Shown here one piece after another: positions 53,701-64,000 of a stretch of DNA of 64,000 nucleotides (position 1 is its first letter; each line of letters begins with the position of its first letter). The DNA comes from Tetrahymena thermophila SB210 (lineage: Eukaryota > Ciliophora > Oligohymenophorea > Hymenostomatida > Tetrahymenidae), in the NCBI RefSeq assembly GCF_000189635.1, contig NW_002476368.1:558001-622000 (forward strand). Direction: 5' to 3'. Both the position numbers and the translations under genes were made by a program. The notes beneath the pieces are model-generated. The model was not told the DNA's origin and did not search any database. It worked only from the letters and a program-made list of their open reading frames with translations.

Positions 53701-54896
53701 AAAAGAAAATTCGTTTCTTGGATGATGATGAAATTATTTTTAAGCTTATGTTCAAAGATGAATTCAAAAAGAATGAGCTTGAAATGAAAATAGAGAAAGA
53801 ATCTAGTAAGAAAAAGATTTTAGATTTTGGAGAAAGCATATTAAATAAGCTAGGATTAAAACATAATCATAAATATAAATTGAAATTTTGTAAATATATG
53901 TGGTTAGAAAAAGACTTAGAAGAATTTGATTACAAAAGCGATCCAGTTAGATTATAACTTATGGCTTCTCAGATATTGAATGATATATCACAGATGAAAT
54001 ATGTGTTTAATGATAAAGACTACTTTCTTTACAGCTCTTTATATTTATTTATTAACCACCCAGAAGTTATATAATCAGCTAAAAAAGATGGTGCATCAAA
54101 ATAAGTAAAAAGTACTATTTACACTAAAATTAAAGAATTTTTACCAAATGAAATCATCAAGTAAAATAAAGAAAATGTCTGGGTAGAAAATCTCCTTATT
54201 TACATAGAAACCTTTTCAAATGAATTAGCAGAATCAATAAAGACAAATAAATAAATGATTAGAGAATCTATTAACTTATAAGATAATTAAAATCAAACAC
54301 CCTCAGACGATATAAATGCAGCTATAAAAAGTTTTCAAGCTTCGAGCTAAAATGAAGAGTAAAATCAAGAAATTAGCCCAAGCAACAAACTTGCTTAAAA
54401 TAATTATTCCTAAAACTAAAATAGATAATCAACAATTTAAGGTATAGGGCATTTGCAATAAATAAGCACATCGATTATCACAAATAAAAAAAATATGGCA
54501 TGTATGGTTTTATTAGATACCTTTAAAAAAACTCCATTATATGGTGCTACACTATTTTAGTGTGAAACATACAGCAAAACTATTAAAGAATCAAAAAAAT
54601 AAATACCATAAAATGTTTTCATTTGTGTTAAATGTGACTCTATTCAAATACTGGATTCTTAAAAGTAAAAGAAGAAATAATTTAGTTTTCAAGATATTAA
54701 AGGAACTAGAGTTTTTCCTTCATCAATTACATTCATTCTCCGTAATGAATCTATTGCTTACAGATTCGATACTAATTAAAGTTTTGAAATTAGCTAATTA
54801 ATAACAGCTTATCAAAGTATATTAGTTGATATTGAAAAAAATGCTATGACTTTAGATGAAGAATCAAACAAATTTAAAATTTAAAATTAAATCTGA
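50755..54896 (+). CDS. IQ-RhoGEF(DH)-PH-PX-FERM multidomain protein
   Basis: Two exons, 50755-52991 and 53102-54896. The 110-nt intron is phase 2 with GTAAAA...TTAAG ends. From the first in-frame ATG this gives 1343 aa, though the frame extends upstream, so the true start may be earlier. Domains in order: an IQ motif (KIQSYGKMILQRKKYIKM, about 98-115); a DH domain (about 125-325) opening with CTEENYVQKLQQLRDVV and holding the diagnostic LIKPVQRLPKYLLLLKDL (about 282); a PH-like domain (about 405-512); a PX-like domain (about 592-705, FVRYSEMIELKKFIEKYI); a Q/N/S-rich linker; and a FERM-like module (about 895-1312) with F1 (IRFLDDDEIIFKL), F2 (YMWLEKDLEEFDYKSDPVRL) and F3 (FKKTPLYGATLFQ). The DH domain implies guanine-nucleotide exchange on a Rho/Rac-type GTPase. 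PH, PX and FERM imply membrane lipid and cytoskeletal anchoring. The DH assignment is firm; the PX and FERM assignments are from pattern recognition. Confidence 0.88.
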
Positions 54897-55455
54897 ATTT
54901 ATATATATTGATCAGTTAAATTAATTAAGCTGTTTTGCATTAATATCATTTTTTAAGTTAAAAATTTATTTTAAATTAATTTATCAAATAAAACTTGTAT
55001 TTTCAAAAGTATCTTAAAAGTTTAATGGAAATTTATACAAATTCAATAGATTTTTTAAATAATAAAAAGTAAAAATATACTAATCTTTTACTATAAAAAT
55101 ATTTATTTTAATAAGTAGTAACTGCTATGATAAATTTATTTATATTAATTTCAAAAAAGGATATTTGAAAAAAGTTGTCACTAATACCTATTTGATTTAT
55201 AAAAAGATTAGTCATTTATTAACAGGGTTTTAAATTTGTAATATTTTTTGTCAAAATAGTCAAAAAATTTTTTTGACTGGACCTTCAGTCTAAGAGACGG
55301 AAGAATTTTTAAAACAATTTTTATTCATTTTACATAAAATGTTAGATTTTAAAATGTAAAGTACAAATAACAAATATATACCAAATAAAATATCTATATT
55401 ATTAATTATTATAATCTCTAATTGCTCTATAAAAATCAAATTCTTCTTATCAGGG
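54897..55455. other. Intergenic between convergent genes
   Basis: AT-rich spacer downstream of the RhoGEF gene. Its distal part (55260-55455) may belong to the 3' end of the small minus-strand gene if an alternative splice donor is used. Nothing else is seen. Confidence 0.5.
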
Positions 55456-55852
55456 TCATTAGTATCCACCATCAGCATTATCTTCTTTTTACTTTAGAGG
55501 AATTGGTTATTTAATTGATAGAAAGAAAATAAAAAAATTACTTTTTCAGTACAATATTTTCTTCACCTAATCCATTATTTTTTTTTTAGTTCAGGTTCGA
55601 AACCTCTTGCGATACCTTTTTTTATTATTTTAAATTTTCTTTAAATTTTTTAAATAATATTTATTATTCTACTAAATATTTATTTCCTACTACAGAAATA
55701 ATTATCAGAGAATAGCAATAAACAAAAGAGAATAAAATATTGTTTATTCTTTTTTAAAAAGCAATATTTTTAAAATAATTTACTTTGATACAAGCACTTG
55801 ATTGAGTGAACAATTAGCTTTAATTAAATTTATTTTCCTAAATTTATATCAT
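55456..55852 (-). CDS. Small single-pass membrane protein, 3' end uncertain
   Basis: From ATG at 55852 an open minus-strand frame encodes MIQIQENKFNQSQLFTQSSA. One hydrophobic segment (ILFSFVYCYSLIIISVVG, about 47-64) follows, then a charged, probably coiled segment rich in K, E and Q (VEQQILFKKFKENLKQQ). The 3' end is ambiguous. Donor GTACTG (55552) joined to 55491 gives a 111-aa product ending DNADGGYQ. The more canonical donor GTAATT (55541) joined to the same acceptor gives 180 aa, passing through MLMVDTNDPDKKNL and ending at 55260. Reading through without splicing also reaches a TGA. No family is recognised. It is divergently oriented to the four-TM gene at 56273. Confidence 0.45.
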
Positions 55853-56272
55853 TATCAAATTCAAATTATAAAATTTGCTAACCTCTATTAAACACTTTCT
55901 GACGAATCTATTTAAATATCAGAATAGAAATGATATTCGGAGATCAAATAGTATATTGATAAGAAATTAAGATGATTTATTATCAAAAAAAAAATAAAAC
56001 TATTAAGCTCATCAGAATTAACGAGTTAATAGAAAACATCAGTATAATTATTTAACAATAAAAGAAATACAAATACACTTATTATGATTTTTAATAGGTA
56101 GATGATCAGACAGAGTCTTACTAAATATAGATAAATTTATTATTTTTAACCAAAGTGATTCATTTAATGTTTGCTTATAGTTACTATTTAAAAATTTAAA
56201 ACATCATTAATAATAATATATAAATAAATAAACTAATAATAAATAAATATATATATATATTAATTTATTAAA
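55853..56272. other. Shared divergent promoter region
   Basis: 420 nt between two start codons facing away from each other. AT-rich with runs of AT dinucleotides near 56250. No further gene is evident. Confidence 0.5.
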
Positions 56273-57275
56273 ATGTAAAACGAACAACTTATAACTGAGC
56301 CTAAAGATTTCAGAACTGAGATTAAAAAATCTAATAAAGCATTCTTAATTTTCTTTTAAGTTTTAGCTTTCTTGGTTGTGATATCAGAAGTCCTATTTAT
56401 TATTTCATCATGTATGCTTAATTCAGTAGATTTAGAAGTAACCTTATAAATTCTTATAATTATTTCATCGTCTACTGCAATTGTATGCATTATGATATCT
56501 ATATACCTATTTTGCAGATTAAGAGGGAGCTCAAAAGATTTTACAATTATCAGCTATGTTGCTTCCTTGCTTATATGGACAAATATAGCCTTGGCGATTT
56601 TAACTTATATTTTAAGTGGGTTAGATACATTTTGCCACAGTAAAATAAAGTTTTTTTTTATTTATTTCATAAAAACTTACACTAAAAAAATTAGATTATA
56701 TGATACATCATTCTGGTTATTATGATGGGTCTTATATATCAGTTTTCATGTCTACTGATTAAATATAATGCTATTCAAATGTAGATTAGACAGATCAAGT
56801 TTATATAAATGCAATAAATTACCTTTAAAAGGTTTGTAAAAGTGATGCATCTTGCATGGATTTATCTTCTTTACATGTTTATTTCATAAAAAGAGAACTT
56901 TCGTTATAATTAGCTGCTATTTTTATCGGTGCAATAATGAATATTATTTATCTCTTTTCTTTATTAAAACTAGTACGAATAATTAAATTAACTGAAGAGA
57001 AAATTGCTTAAAGTCTTTTGGTAAATAACTATAATAACATTTAAAATTAAGCTAACATAAATATGAGCTCAAACAATAATATGTAATACTAACCTGCATG
57101 CTTTTAAGGTAATACTAATCCACCTCTTGTTTAATAAAATTAGTAGTAATAAAATTAATTTTAGTAGTACAACTAATAAAACAATCCTTTAAATATTCCT
57201 AATTATACTAACAATAATTATTAATATGTAAATCAAAATTAATAATAATATTAATAAAATTAATTTATTAATTGA
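56273..57275 (+). CDS. Four-TM (tetraspan-type) membrane protein with Q/N-rich tail
   Basis: Two exons, 56273-56639 and 56695-57275, with a 55-nt phase 1 intron (GTAAAA...AATTAG), give 315 aa. Four hydrophobic segments are visible: about 25-50, 62-84, 95-115 and a fourth at about 200-220 (LAAIFIGAIMNIIYLFSLL). The loop between segments 3 and 4 is about 80 residues and holds several cysteines (near FCH, QCYS, VCKSD, ASCM), a layout like that of tetraspanins. The tetraspanin CCG motif is not seen, so I do not assign that family. The C-terminal 80 or so residues are almost only Q, N, P, Y and I, low complexity and probably cytoplasmic. Start chosen as the first ATG before MQNEQLITEPKDF. Confidence 0.85.
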
Positions 57276-57735
57276 AATGATTAAAGTTTATTTAAATTAT
57301 TATAAAACCTTTAGATTAAAATTATTTGCTGTTTATTTTTGATTGAGCAAATTTATTATTGCATTGCTTTATATTTATAATAATTCAGTTATTTTCTTAA
57401 TTTAAAATCTTAAGATAATAATATTAAATTTTTTAATTATATAAATTTTATTTTTAATTTAAATATTAATGTAAATTAAATATTTTTAATAATTTGATAT
57501 AAATCAAGAAAAATTTACTTAAATATTTTGTTATGAAACTAATTTTAATGAATTTATATGTTTAGCAAATTATTTAATATCAGATTAATAGAAATTCTAC
57601 TTAAATAAATTGTTCTAATTTTCAAAATATGTTGCATAAAAATTTGTATAAATATGTTAATTTTTAAAATTATCAAATTTATTTAAATTAATTCAAAGTA
57701 TCTAAAAAATCAAAAAGATATATAAAATATAGGAG
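57276..57735. other. Intergenic spacer
   Basis: 460 nt of AT-rich DNA between the four-TM gene and the CCDC103-like gene; nothing recognised. Confidence 0.6.
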
Positions 57736-59115
57736 ATGTACGGAAGAATAAAAGAATAGAAATTAAGAACTAACAATATAAATTTCTCAGTAGAATCAGT
57801 TAAAAATGAATTAGAGGGATTTATAGATGATGAAAATAAAAGAGTTAATATAGATTCAGCTAAAAAAAGAGCAGTTTTATAAGGTAACATCTAATCAATA
57901 TTGTATTAGGCATATTAAAAATTTGCAATTCATTTATAATGGCTGACAAATTCATATGCGAATTTGCTCTTAATTTATTAAAATATTATTTAATAAAATA
58001 AATAGGAATGGATTATGGTGGATTTAGATAAATGGTTTTAGGCGCACATTTATTTAGCATTAAATCGAAAGAACTTATAGATATGAGTGCAGATAGAGTA
58101 AATAAAAAGAATGGTAAGATTTATTATTTACTCATTATAAAAATTAAAAATGCATGCATATAAATAAATAGAAATTGTGCTCAATAGTAGCTTGACAACT
58201 TTCAATAACGTTGTAGATTTAAGCGCAAGACAAAAGGAAGAAATAGAGTAAATAAATCTAAGAATAGCAGAGATGTTAGCAAATAATGAGCTTTAAGCCA
58301 ATAGTTTTAGAGATTTTAAGAAAAATTTTGATTCTCAATACAAATTTCCTATTGATGATGTAGCAGCTCAAAATATTTACTTGTATTTAAATTATAAAAT
58401 TAATGATGATAAATATTAAAAATTATTTTATATTTAAAATAATTAATTATGAATAAGCATAATAGAAATAATAAAAGCGAAGAATAATATTTATTTGATT
58501 AGAAATGGAAAGTTTAATAAGTATTTATTTATATTATTTTTAAATAAAAATCAATAGGATATTTAAATCATAAAAGGAAGAAAACTTTAAAAAAATATTT
58601 TCTCTTGATTTTGATGTTTCGTATTTCATCAAAATTATCAAAGTAATGAAGTATGTAATTTAAGAATCTCTTGTACCAAATTAAAATGCTTTAGAGTTAC
58701 TTTTCTTAATGGAATTTTTAGATTGTAATATTGAATTCTTTTTTAAAAATGAATATTCAAAATAAATTTTAATAAAGAAATGAGCAAAGTTAAAGACTTC
58801 TAGTTTTCTGTGCCTAAATTTTTAAGTTCTAAAGAAAAAGTGGAGTTAAAAGAATTTATGGAGTTTCTAAAGTAGAGCATTTAATAAGTGTAATAAACAA
58901 AGGTAGATTCTCAAGATAAATAATTAAAAGAAAAATCTGATGAGAATTAGATAGAATAAAATAATGAAGTAGAAAATGATAATAAAGAAAATTTATAAAA
59001 TGAATAATAGTAATTAGATTAAGAAAACAGTAATTCAGATTAATAAAATTAACAAATTGACGAAAAAATATTACAAGATTTGTTTAATAAGCTCGAATCT
59101 TACTACATCAGATGA
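57736..59115 (+). CDS. CCDC103-like axonemal dynein attachment factor
   Basis: Five exons: 57736-57883, 58006-58113, 58172-58382, 58558-58724 and 58778-59115. Phases close at 972 nt, or 323 aa. The N-terminal part (SAKKRAVLQGMDYGGFRQMV, then LGAHL) resembles the conserved AAKLRAV...YEEFRGIVLASHL region of CCDC103. The middle has NSFRDFKKNF, matching its FYRDWRR start of an RPAP3_C-type domain. It continues through KIFSLDFDVSYFIKII to KDFQFSVPKFLSSKEKVELK, matching FTLNLSLLSRAE. A charged, Q/E/N-rich insert (about 250-300) precedes the helical end LQDLFNKLESYY. CCDC103 helps attach dynein arms to ciliary doublets, which fits a ciliated cell. Exons 1-3 are well supported. The joins to exons 4 and 5 rest on phase and family similarity. 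Confidence 0.82.
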
Positions 59116-60312
59116 TTAATTATTTTAAAAATATAAGCTGGTCATAATTTTATAAATGTAATTTAAAATTTAAAATGTATGAAAAAAAATATTTACTTAT
59201 TTTTATTTTGTCTTAATGATTAAATTAGCTATAAAATATTAATAATATCTTTAAATAAAAAAAATATTCTGTTCGAAACTCACTACTGCTTAATGTAATT
59301 TATTCTTTTATATAATTTTTAAAAATATATTATGTATTATTTATTATCTAATTAGCATTAATCTTTTTAAACACCAATACATTATTTATTTTTAAAAATG
59401 CAAACGCTCTTTTTTTTTAAATATTTTTTATTATTTTGAATTATTGTATAAGTTTTAAGAATAAATATTTTAAAGTAGATTATAAAAATGTTTGGATTTA
59501 AAAAATTAAATTGTATTAAGTTTTAAATTGTTAGGATCTTCATATTCTATATGGAAATTAAAATATTAAAAAACTATGAAATATTTTAAGTTGGTTCTCA
59601 CTAAAAGTGTAAAATAAAATAAATGACCCGATTATTGTTATTAATTTTGAAAATCAAATTAATTTGTTCTTCAATTTTAAATATAGAAATTTTATAAAAT
59701 AAAATTATAAATTTTTAGTTTAATTTTTAGAAATAATATTTTGCAAGTAATTTACAAATTTGTGAAATAGATTACATGACTGGTTATAATTTATTATTAA
59801 TAACTTTTTATGCATATTTGGTTCGGTTTTTTGTATGCTTCACAAATTAAATTAATTGTACAAAAATAAAAGAAAGGAGTAAATTGAAAAAGTAAAATAA
59901 AAAGCATAAATAGTATCGATTAATTTGGATGAGAGATAATAGAAATAAGGGTAGTTCATTTCATACCTTAAAAATGCACGGCCTTATTTACTTCAGAATA
60001 TCAAAAATTGCAAAAAATAAATTAATCAATATATTTTAGATCAAGTACTTTGATAATATTAGATAAATAAATAGATATTTTCAGGGTAGCTACATATTTT
60101 CTTTCTAGTTTTACATAAATTAAAAATCATAAGTGGATAGTTGAAAGTACATATTAAATCTTTCACTGAAAAAGGAATTAATAATTAATAAACAAAGAAA
60201 ACTTACATCTGATTTATTAAAAATTTTTAATTTTTTGTTTGATCGATTGATCAATAATCTAACTTTCTATAAAAAAACAAAGAAAAATAAGAAGTAGAGT
60301 AAAAATTAAAAT
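59116..60312. other. Intergenic spacer
   Basis: 1.2 kb of AT-rich DNA upstream of the hydrolase gene. A slightly less AT-rich patch at about 59930-60000 shows no consistent frame. No gene assigned. Confidence 0.55.
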
Positions 60313-63195
60313 ATGATTAGAAAACTTGCTAATTACATTATTAGGCCATAAAGGTAAAATAGTTAGACAATGATTAGCATTTTAATACTTTTGTCATTCA
60401 TTAAAAAGATTAAAGATGGCATTTTGTAGCTAAATTTCATATTTATAGGGTAATATATGAAGATTCTGATTTAGGTGAAAAGCAATTTATGCATAATTAT
60501 TCAATGATACATCGAGAAGATTTTGATGTAATAATTTTCTAAATTACTGCTTTAAAAAGCAGTTTAACTAAAATAAAATTGAATAAAATAACAATTTAAT
60601 TATTTAGTTAAAAAATAAGAGAGACCAGACAATAAAATGTAGTCTTTTCAGGTAAAAAAGCTATGAGTTTGGGGTAATAATTTGGTTAAAATACAAATAT
60701 TGAAAAGGACTTTTATGGCAAAGCATAAATAATTAAAATAGAAAATTAAGAGTTTATATTATTTAGTAGTAATTGTATTTTCTTTTCTAAATAAAGTCTT
60801 AATAGAATTGTGTTATATTTTGCCATGGTAATTCTGGTAATAGAACCGCTATCTTTGAATGCCTCAATTTTATACTTGATAGAGGATTTCTTGCATTTTG
60901 TTTTGATTTCACAGGGTAATATTCTTGGCTAAATTTTTTATTGATGAATGAATTTAATATAGCTATTTTATTTTTTTTCTTTATAATGAAATTTTGTATT
61001 GTTTATTTCTGATTACTATTGTAGAATTTCAGAGTTGTTTTCTAATTGTTTTTTCTTAATCGTAAAGTTGTGGCAATTCAGATGGAGACCACATTACTCT
61101 GGGCTACAAAGAAAGCTAAGATTTAGAAACTGTAGTTGATTATGTTAAATCTTTAGGTTACGTCAATAAGTAATTAATTTAGCTATCAATTTAATTTAGT
61201 TTTTTTTGTTAACTTACTTGTAATATTTCAAAAATCTAAAAGTAATAAGCTGGTTTGTGGTTTATTTGACAAATTTTTCAATTTTCTTGTAAAAAGTAAA
61301 TAGTAATAAAAACTAAGTATATATAAAAATCTAATTGCCTATTATACTTAACTCTAAATAAAATCCACAAAAAAAAAATTTTAATCTAATTCTTTGATTT
61401 TGAGTAAAATAACTGCAATAATTATAGTTATAGTCAAATGTTAAAAAACTAGATAAAAAATAACATATAAACAAACAAACAAAAAGAATATTAAATAATA
61501 AATATATAATAGAATTGCAATTTGGGGTAGATCAATGGGCGCTGCAACAACCCTTTTATATGTAAAAGAAAATCCTAACGCTGTAGATGCTATTTGCTTA
61601 GACTCTCCATTTGCGAACCTCAAAATATTGATTTATGAATTCATTTAAAAATTCAAAGTAGTTTGATTTGATGTTTGAGTTTTAAAATTCTTTATATGTC
61701 TTTTAAAATAAAAATAAAGGTATTCGCTGACATTTTTGGTGATATCTTATACCAGAAAGTAAAAGCACAAATCGAACAAGACTGGAATGTTAATATAGAG
61801 TAAAATTTTAATCAAATTATATAGTAATTAAAATTATGTAAATTTAAATAAATAAAAGCAATATAAATCCAATCGAATGTACTCAGCACGTGAGAATTCC
61901 TGCTATATTTTTGCATGCCCTTCATGATACTATCATAAATAAAGATCACTCAGATAAAATAGTTAAAGTAAAATATATATTATTAAGAAATTATAACTCT
62001 TGCATAAATTTAAAATATAATTGAACCAGTTGTTATTTCTATAAAGAATAATTTAATTCACATTAATTTTTTATCAAATTTGATTTAATTAAATTAAAAG
62101 CTGTATAAGGGCAGGAAAAAATATTATAACTTTAGTGGTGGACATAATGACATAAGGAATGATTAGCTATACAATGAAGTTATGAATTTTTTTGAAGAAA
62201 TCTTTGGAAAATCTCAAACCAGCATTACAAGTTGCCATAACCTAGAAGATTATAAGCAAGATAATATTTAATCCTTCAAGTAAATCAATAAATTTGTTAA
62301 ATAAACATGCTCTTTCATATTATAATTTTTACTTACATAGTCCAATTAACTTTAGTACATCAAGCTTTGGTGGCGATAGCGATATAAAAAATGATCTATT
62401 GACAGAATAACAGAAAGATAGACTTTATGTAAATAGATAAGCAAAAAGATCTAAAATTTTCTTTAAAACAGGTACAACTAATTTAATTCATTTTTAAAAA
62501 TAATTTGCTAAAATTAGTTTTAATTTAAACATTAAGAGTAAACATATTTTTTATATAAAAAGAAAATCTAATTAATAAAGATGGCGATAACGATGCCATG
62601 AATAGAAGTTTTGTGAAAATAAGAGATCTAAACATCTAAAGAAGAATAAGCAAAAAAAGTTAATCAAATTAATATATTTAATTATTTTTTAATTGTTATT
62701 TTGTCTAAAGAAACAACAATTCTACTTAAAAACTTCGTTGAAATGACTGAAGATAGTGATGATGACTATTATGAAAATTAAGATACAAAAACTTAATATA
62801 ATAAGATACTTACTTCAAATGGTAATATAAAAAACGAATTCTAGTAAGACGATAACTTACCCATAAGAAGCAAAAGTAACAGCATTCTTAAATCTAGCAC
62901 AGTTGAAATAATAATAGATAACTAAGGTAGAGAGAGAGGCATCTCTCCTAGCAAAAAAAACTAGCTCTCAGGGCGTTAATTGCATTCGTAAGAATTTGAA
63001 GTAGATGATGATGAGTTTGACTGTGAAGATAACCAAAAACATATGCCAAACACAAACGAATGCTTTTCTTTTAAAAAATATTCTATTTATAAACATGCTT
63101 CTTCAAATAATCACGAATAAGTAAACTTATTATTATCATAAATTAATCTGAGATTATTGTTTTTTTAAATAAAGTTTGAAAAGACTTCATTTTGA
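60313..63195 (+). CDS. Alpha/beta hydrolase (serine-peptidase S33/BAAT-like) with acidic C-terminal extension
   Basis: Twelve exons: 60313-60353, 60449-60527, 60608-60673, 60797-60915, 61068-61169, 61513-61657, 61720-61799, 61859-61967, 62101-62279, 62356-62471, 62581-62658 and 62711-63195. The sum of 1599 nt gives 532 aa. The core (1-290) has the oxyanion HGNSGNR (72-78) and GNSDGDHITLGYKES. The nucleophile elbow is GRSMGAA, with Ser143. Probable catalytic Asp234 is in ALHDTI and His262 in SGGHND. It resembles the serine-aminopeptidase/acyl-hydrolase families common in ciliates; the substrate is unknown. The last 240 residues are polar and acidic (EDSDDDYYENQ, EVDDDEFDCED), probably disordered. 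The exon 11 donor is GTTAAT, unusual. A further 54-nt segment (63121-63174, GTAAAC...AATAAAG) could be one more in-frame intron. Confidence 0.85.
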
Positions 63196-64000
63196 AAGAA
63201 ACTTCATACAAATATTTAAAAATTACTGAAAAAAACTTTAAAAGCAACAATTATCACAAAAATAAATTTAATAGCAAAAATAAAATAAAATAAACAAAAT
63301 TTAAACATTATAATCAAAAAGTTATAAATTACTAAAATAAATTTAAATTATTGGAGGTTTTTCTTTTATTTCACAAAATTATTCTCAAATTCTTCACATT
63401 CAATCAAAAACTACTTACTAAACAGAAAATTAAAATACTTAAATAAAATAAATTATCTTTATCATTTACACTTATTTAAACTTTTCTATTTTAGCTTATT
63501 GGTCTATATGAATTATCAGCTGAATTTTACTAAATTTTGCAAAAATTAAAAACTTTTTGATTGATTATTGAACTTAGATGAATTTTATAAAATAAAATTA
63601 TTAAGGCATAGATATTATAAAAAATTTAGATAGATTATTAATTAAAAAGAAATTATTATAAATAAGTGATGGACTAGTATTAAAAAAAATAGATTTTATA
63701 GACCTAAAAACTCCTACTACTAATAAAATAAAATGTTTCAAAAAATATTACTTTATATTGTTAAGAAATTTTTCTTCTAATATTAATAATAACCATTTTC
63801 TTAAAAACAAACTTGACATAAAATAAATTTGCAATAACAACATTTGACTTAAAATTCATTAAAATAAAATAAGGATAGATATTAAATTTGTTAAAGAATA
63901 TTTTATTTTCTTATATCATTCACAAATATACAATTGCTTGTTAGTATTTATTGAATAACTCATTTATATCTTTTAATTTAATTGTACTTTCACAAACTAT
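63196..64000. other. Intergenic, to window end
   Basis: AT-rich sequence after the hydrolase stop codon. I see no coding frame, RNA gene or repeat. Confidence 0.55.

Noticed and set aside
53588..53839. Antisense ORF opposite the RhoGEF/FERM gene
   Set aside because: It is the mirror of a well supported FERM-coding exon and reads as low-complexity S/F/L.
55585..55615. GGTTCGAAACC resembling a tRNA B-box
   Set aside because: No acceptor, D or anticodon arm can be formed around it on either strand, and it lies in a probable coding exon.
1..64000. CRISPR arrays, bacterial operons or phage genes
   Set aside because: No regularly spaced repeats were seen, and the genes have eukaryotic introns and the ciliate nuclear code.

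Overview
The window reads as macronuclear DNA of an oligohymenophorean ciliate, most like Tetrahymena or a close relative. It is extremely AT-rich. Every real gene needs TAA and TAG read as glutamine, with TGA as the only stop. Short ORFs read with the standard code are therefore mostly misleading. The deduced introns have GTAA-type donors and run from about 48 to 652 nt, too long for Paramecium (about 20-35 nt). Where I could work out exon phases by hand, they closed exactly on a TGA stop.

Region 1 (411-46911) is dominated by four giant minus-strand paralogues, called A to D here, of 2976, 3018, 3050 and 2954 deduced residues. Each has a signal peptide, an N-terminal Cys-rich module, a long beta-strand-rich stretch that looks like beta-propeller repeats, a GGA/GGG-rich parallel beta-helix segment, a second Cys-rich module (G[FY]WR ... 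GPLC..C), about eight membrane segments and a divergent Q/N/S-rich cytoplasmic tail. All four share two phase-1 introns at equivalent places, so they arose by tandem duplication. Between C and D lie a plus-strand ABCC/MRP-type ABC transporter (32586-37057, five exons) and a tRNA-Asp(GUC) gene.

Region 2 (48160-64000) is ordinary gene-dense sequence. It holds a TPR protein with a mitochondrial-like leader (minus) and a large IQ-RhoGEF(DH)-PH-PX-FERM protein (plus). Next comes a divergent pair, a small single-pass membrane protein (minus) and a four-TM protein (plus). A five-exon homologue of the axonemal dynein attachment factor CCDC103 (plus) and a 12-exon alpha/beta hydrolase (plus) finish the window. 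Intergenic stretches are featureless AT-rich DNA except for a few inverted repeats and possible unresolved exons.

The best candidates for something undescribed are the four-copy array of giant propeller/beta-helix/multi-TM surface proteins and the DH-PH-PX-FERM domain combination.
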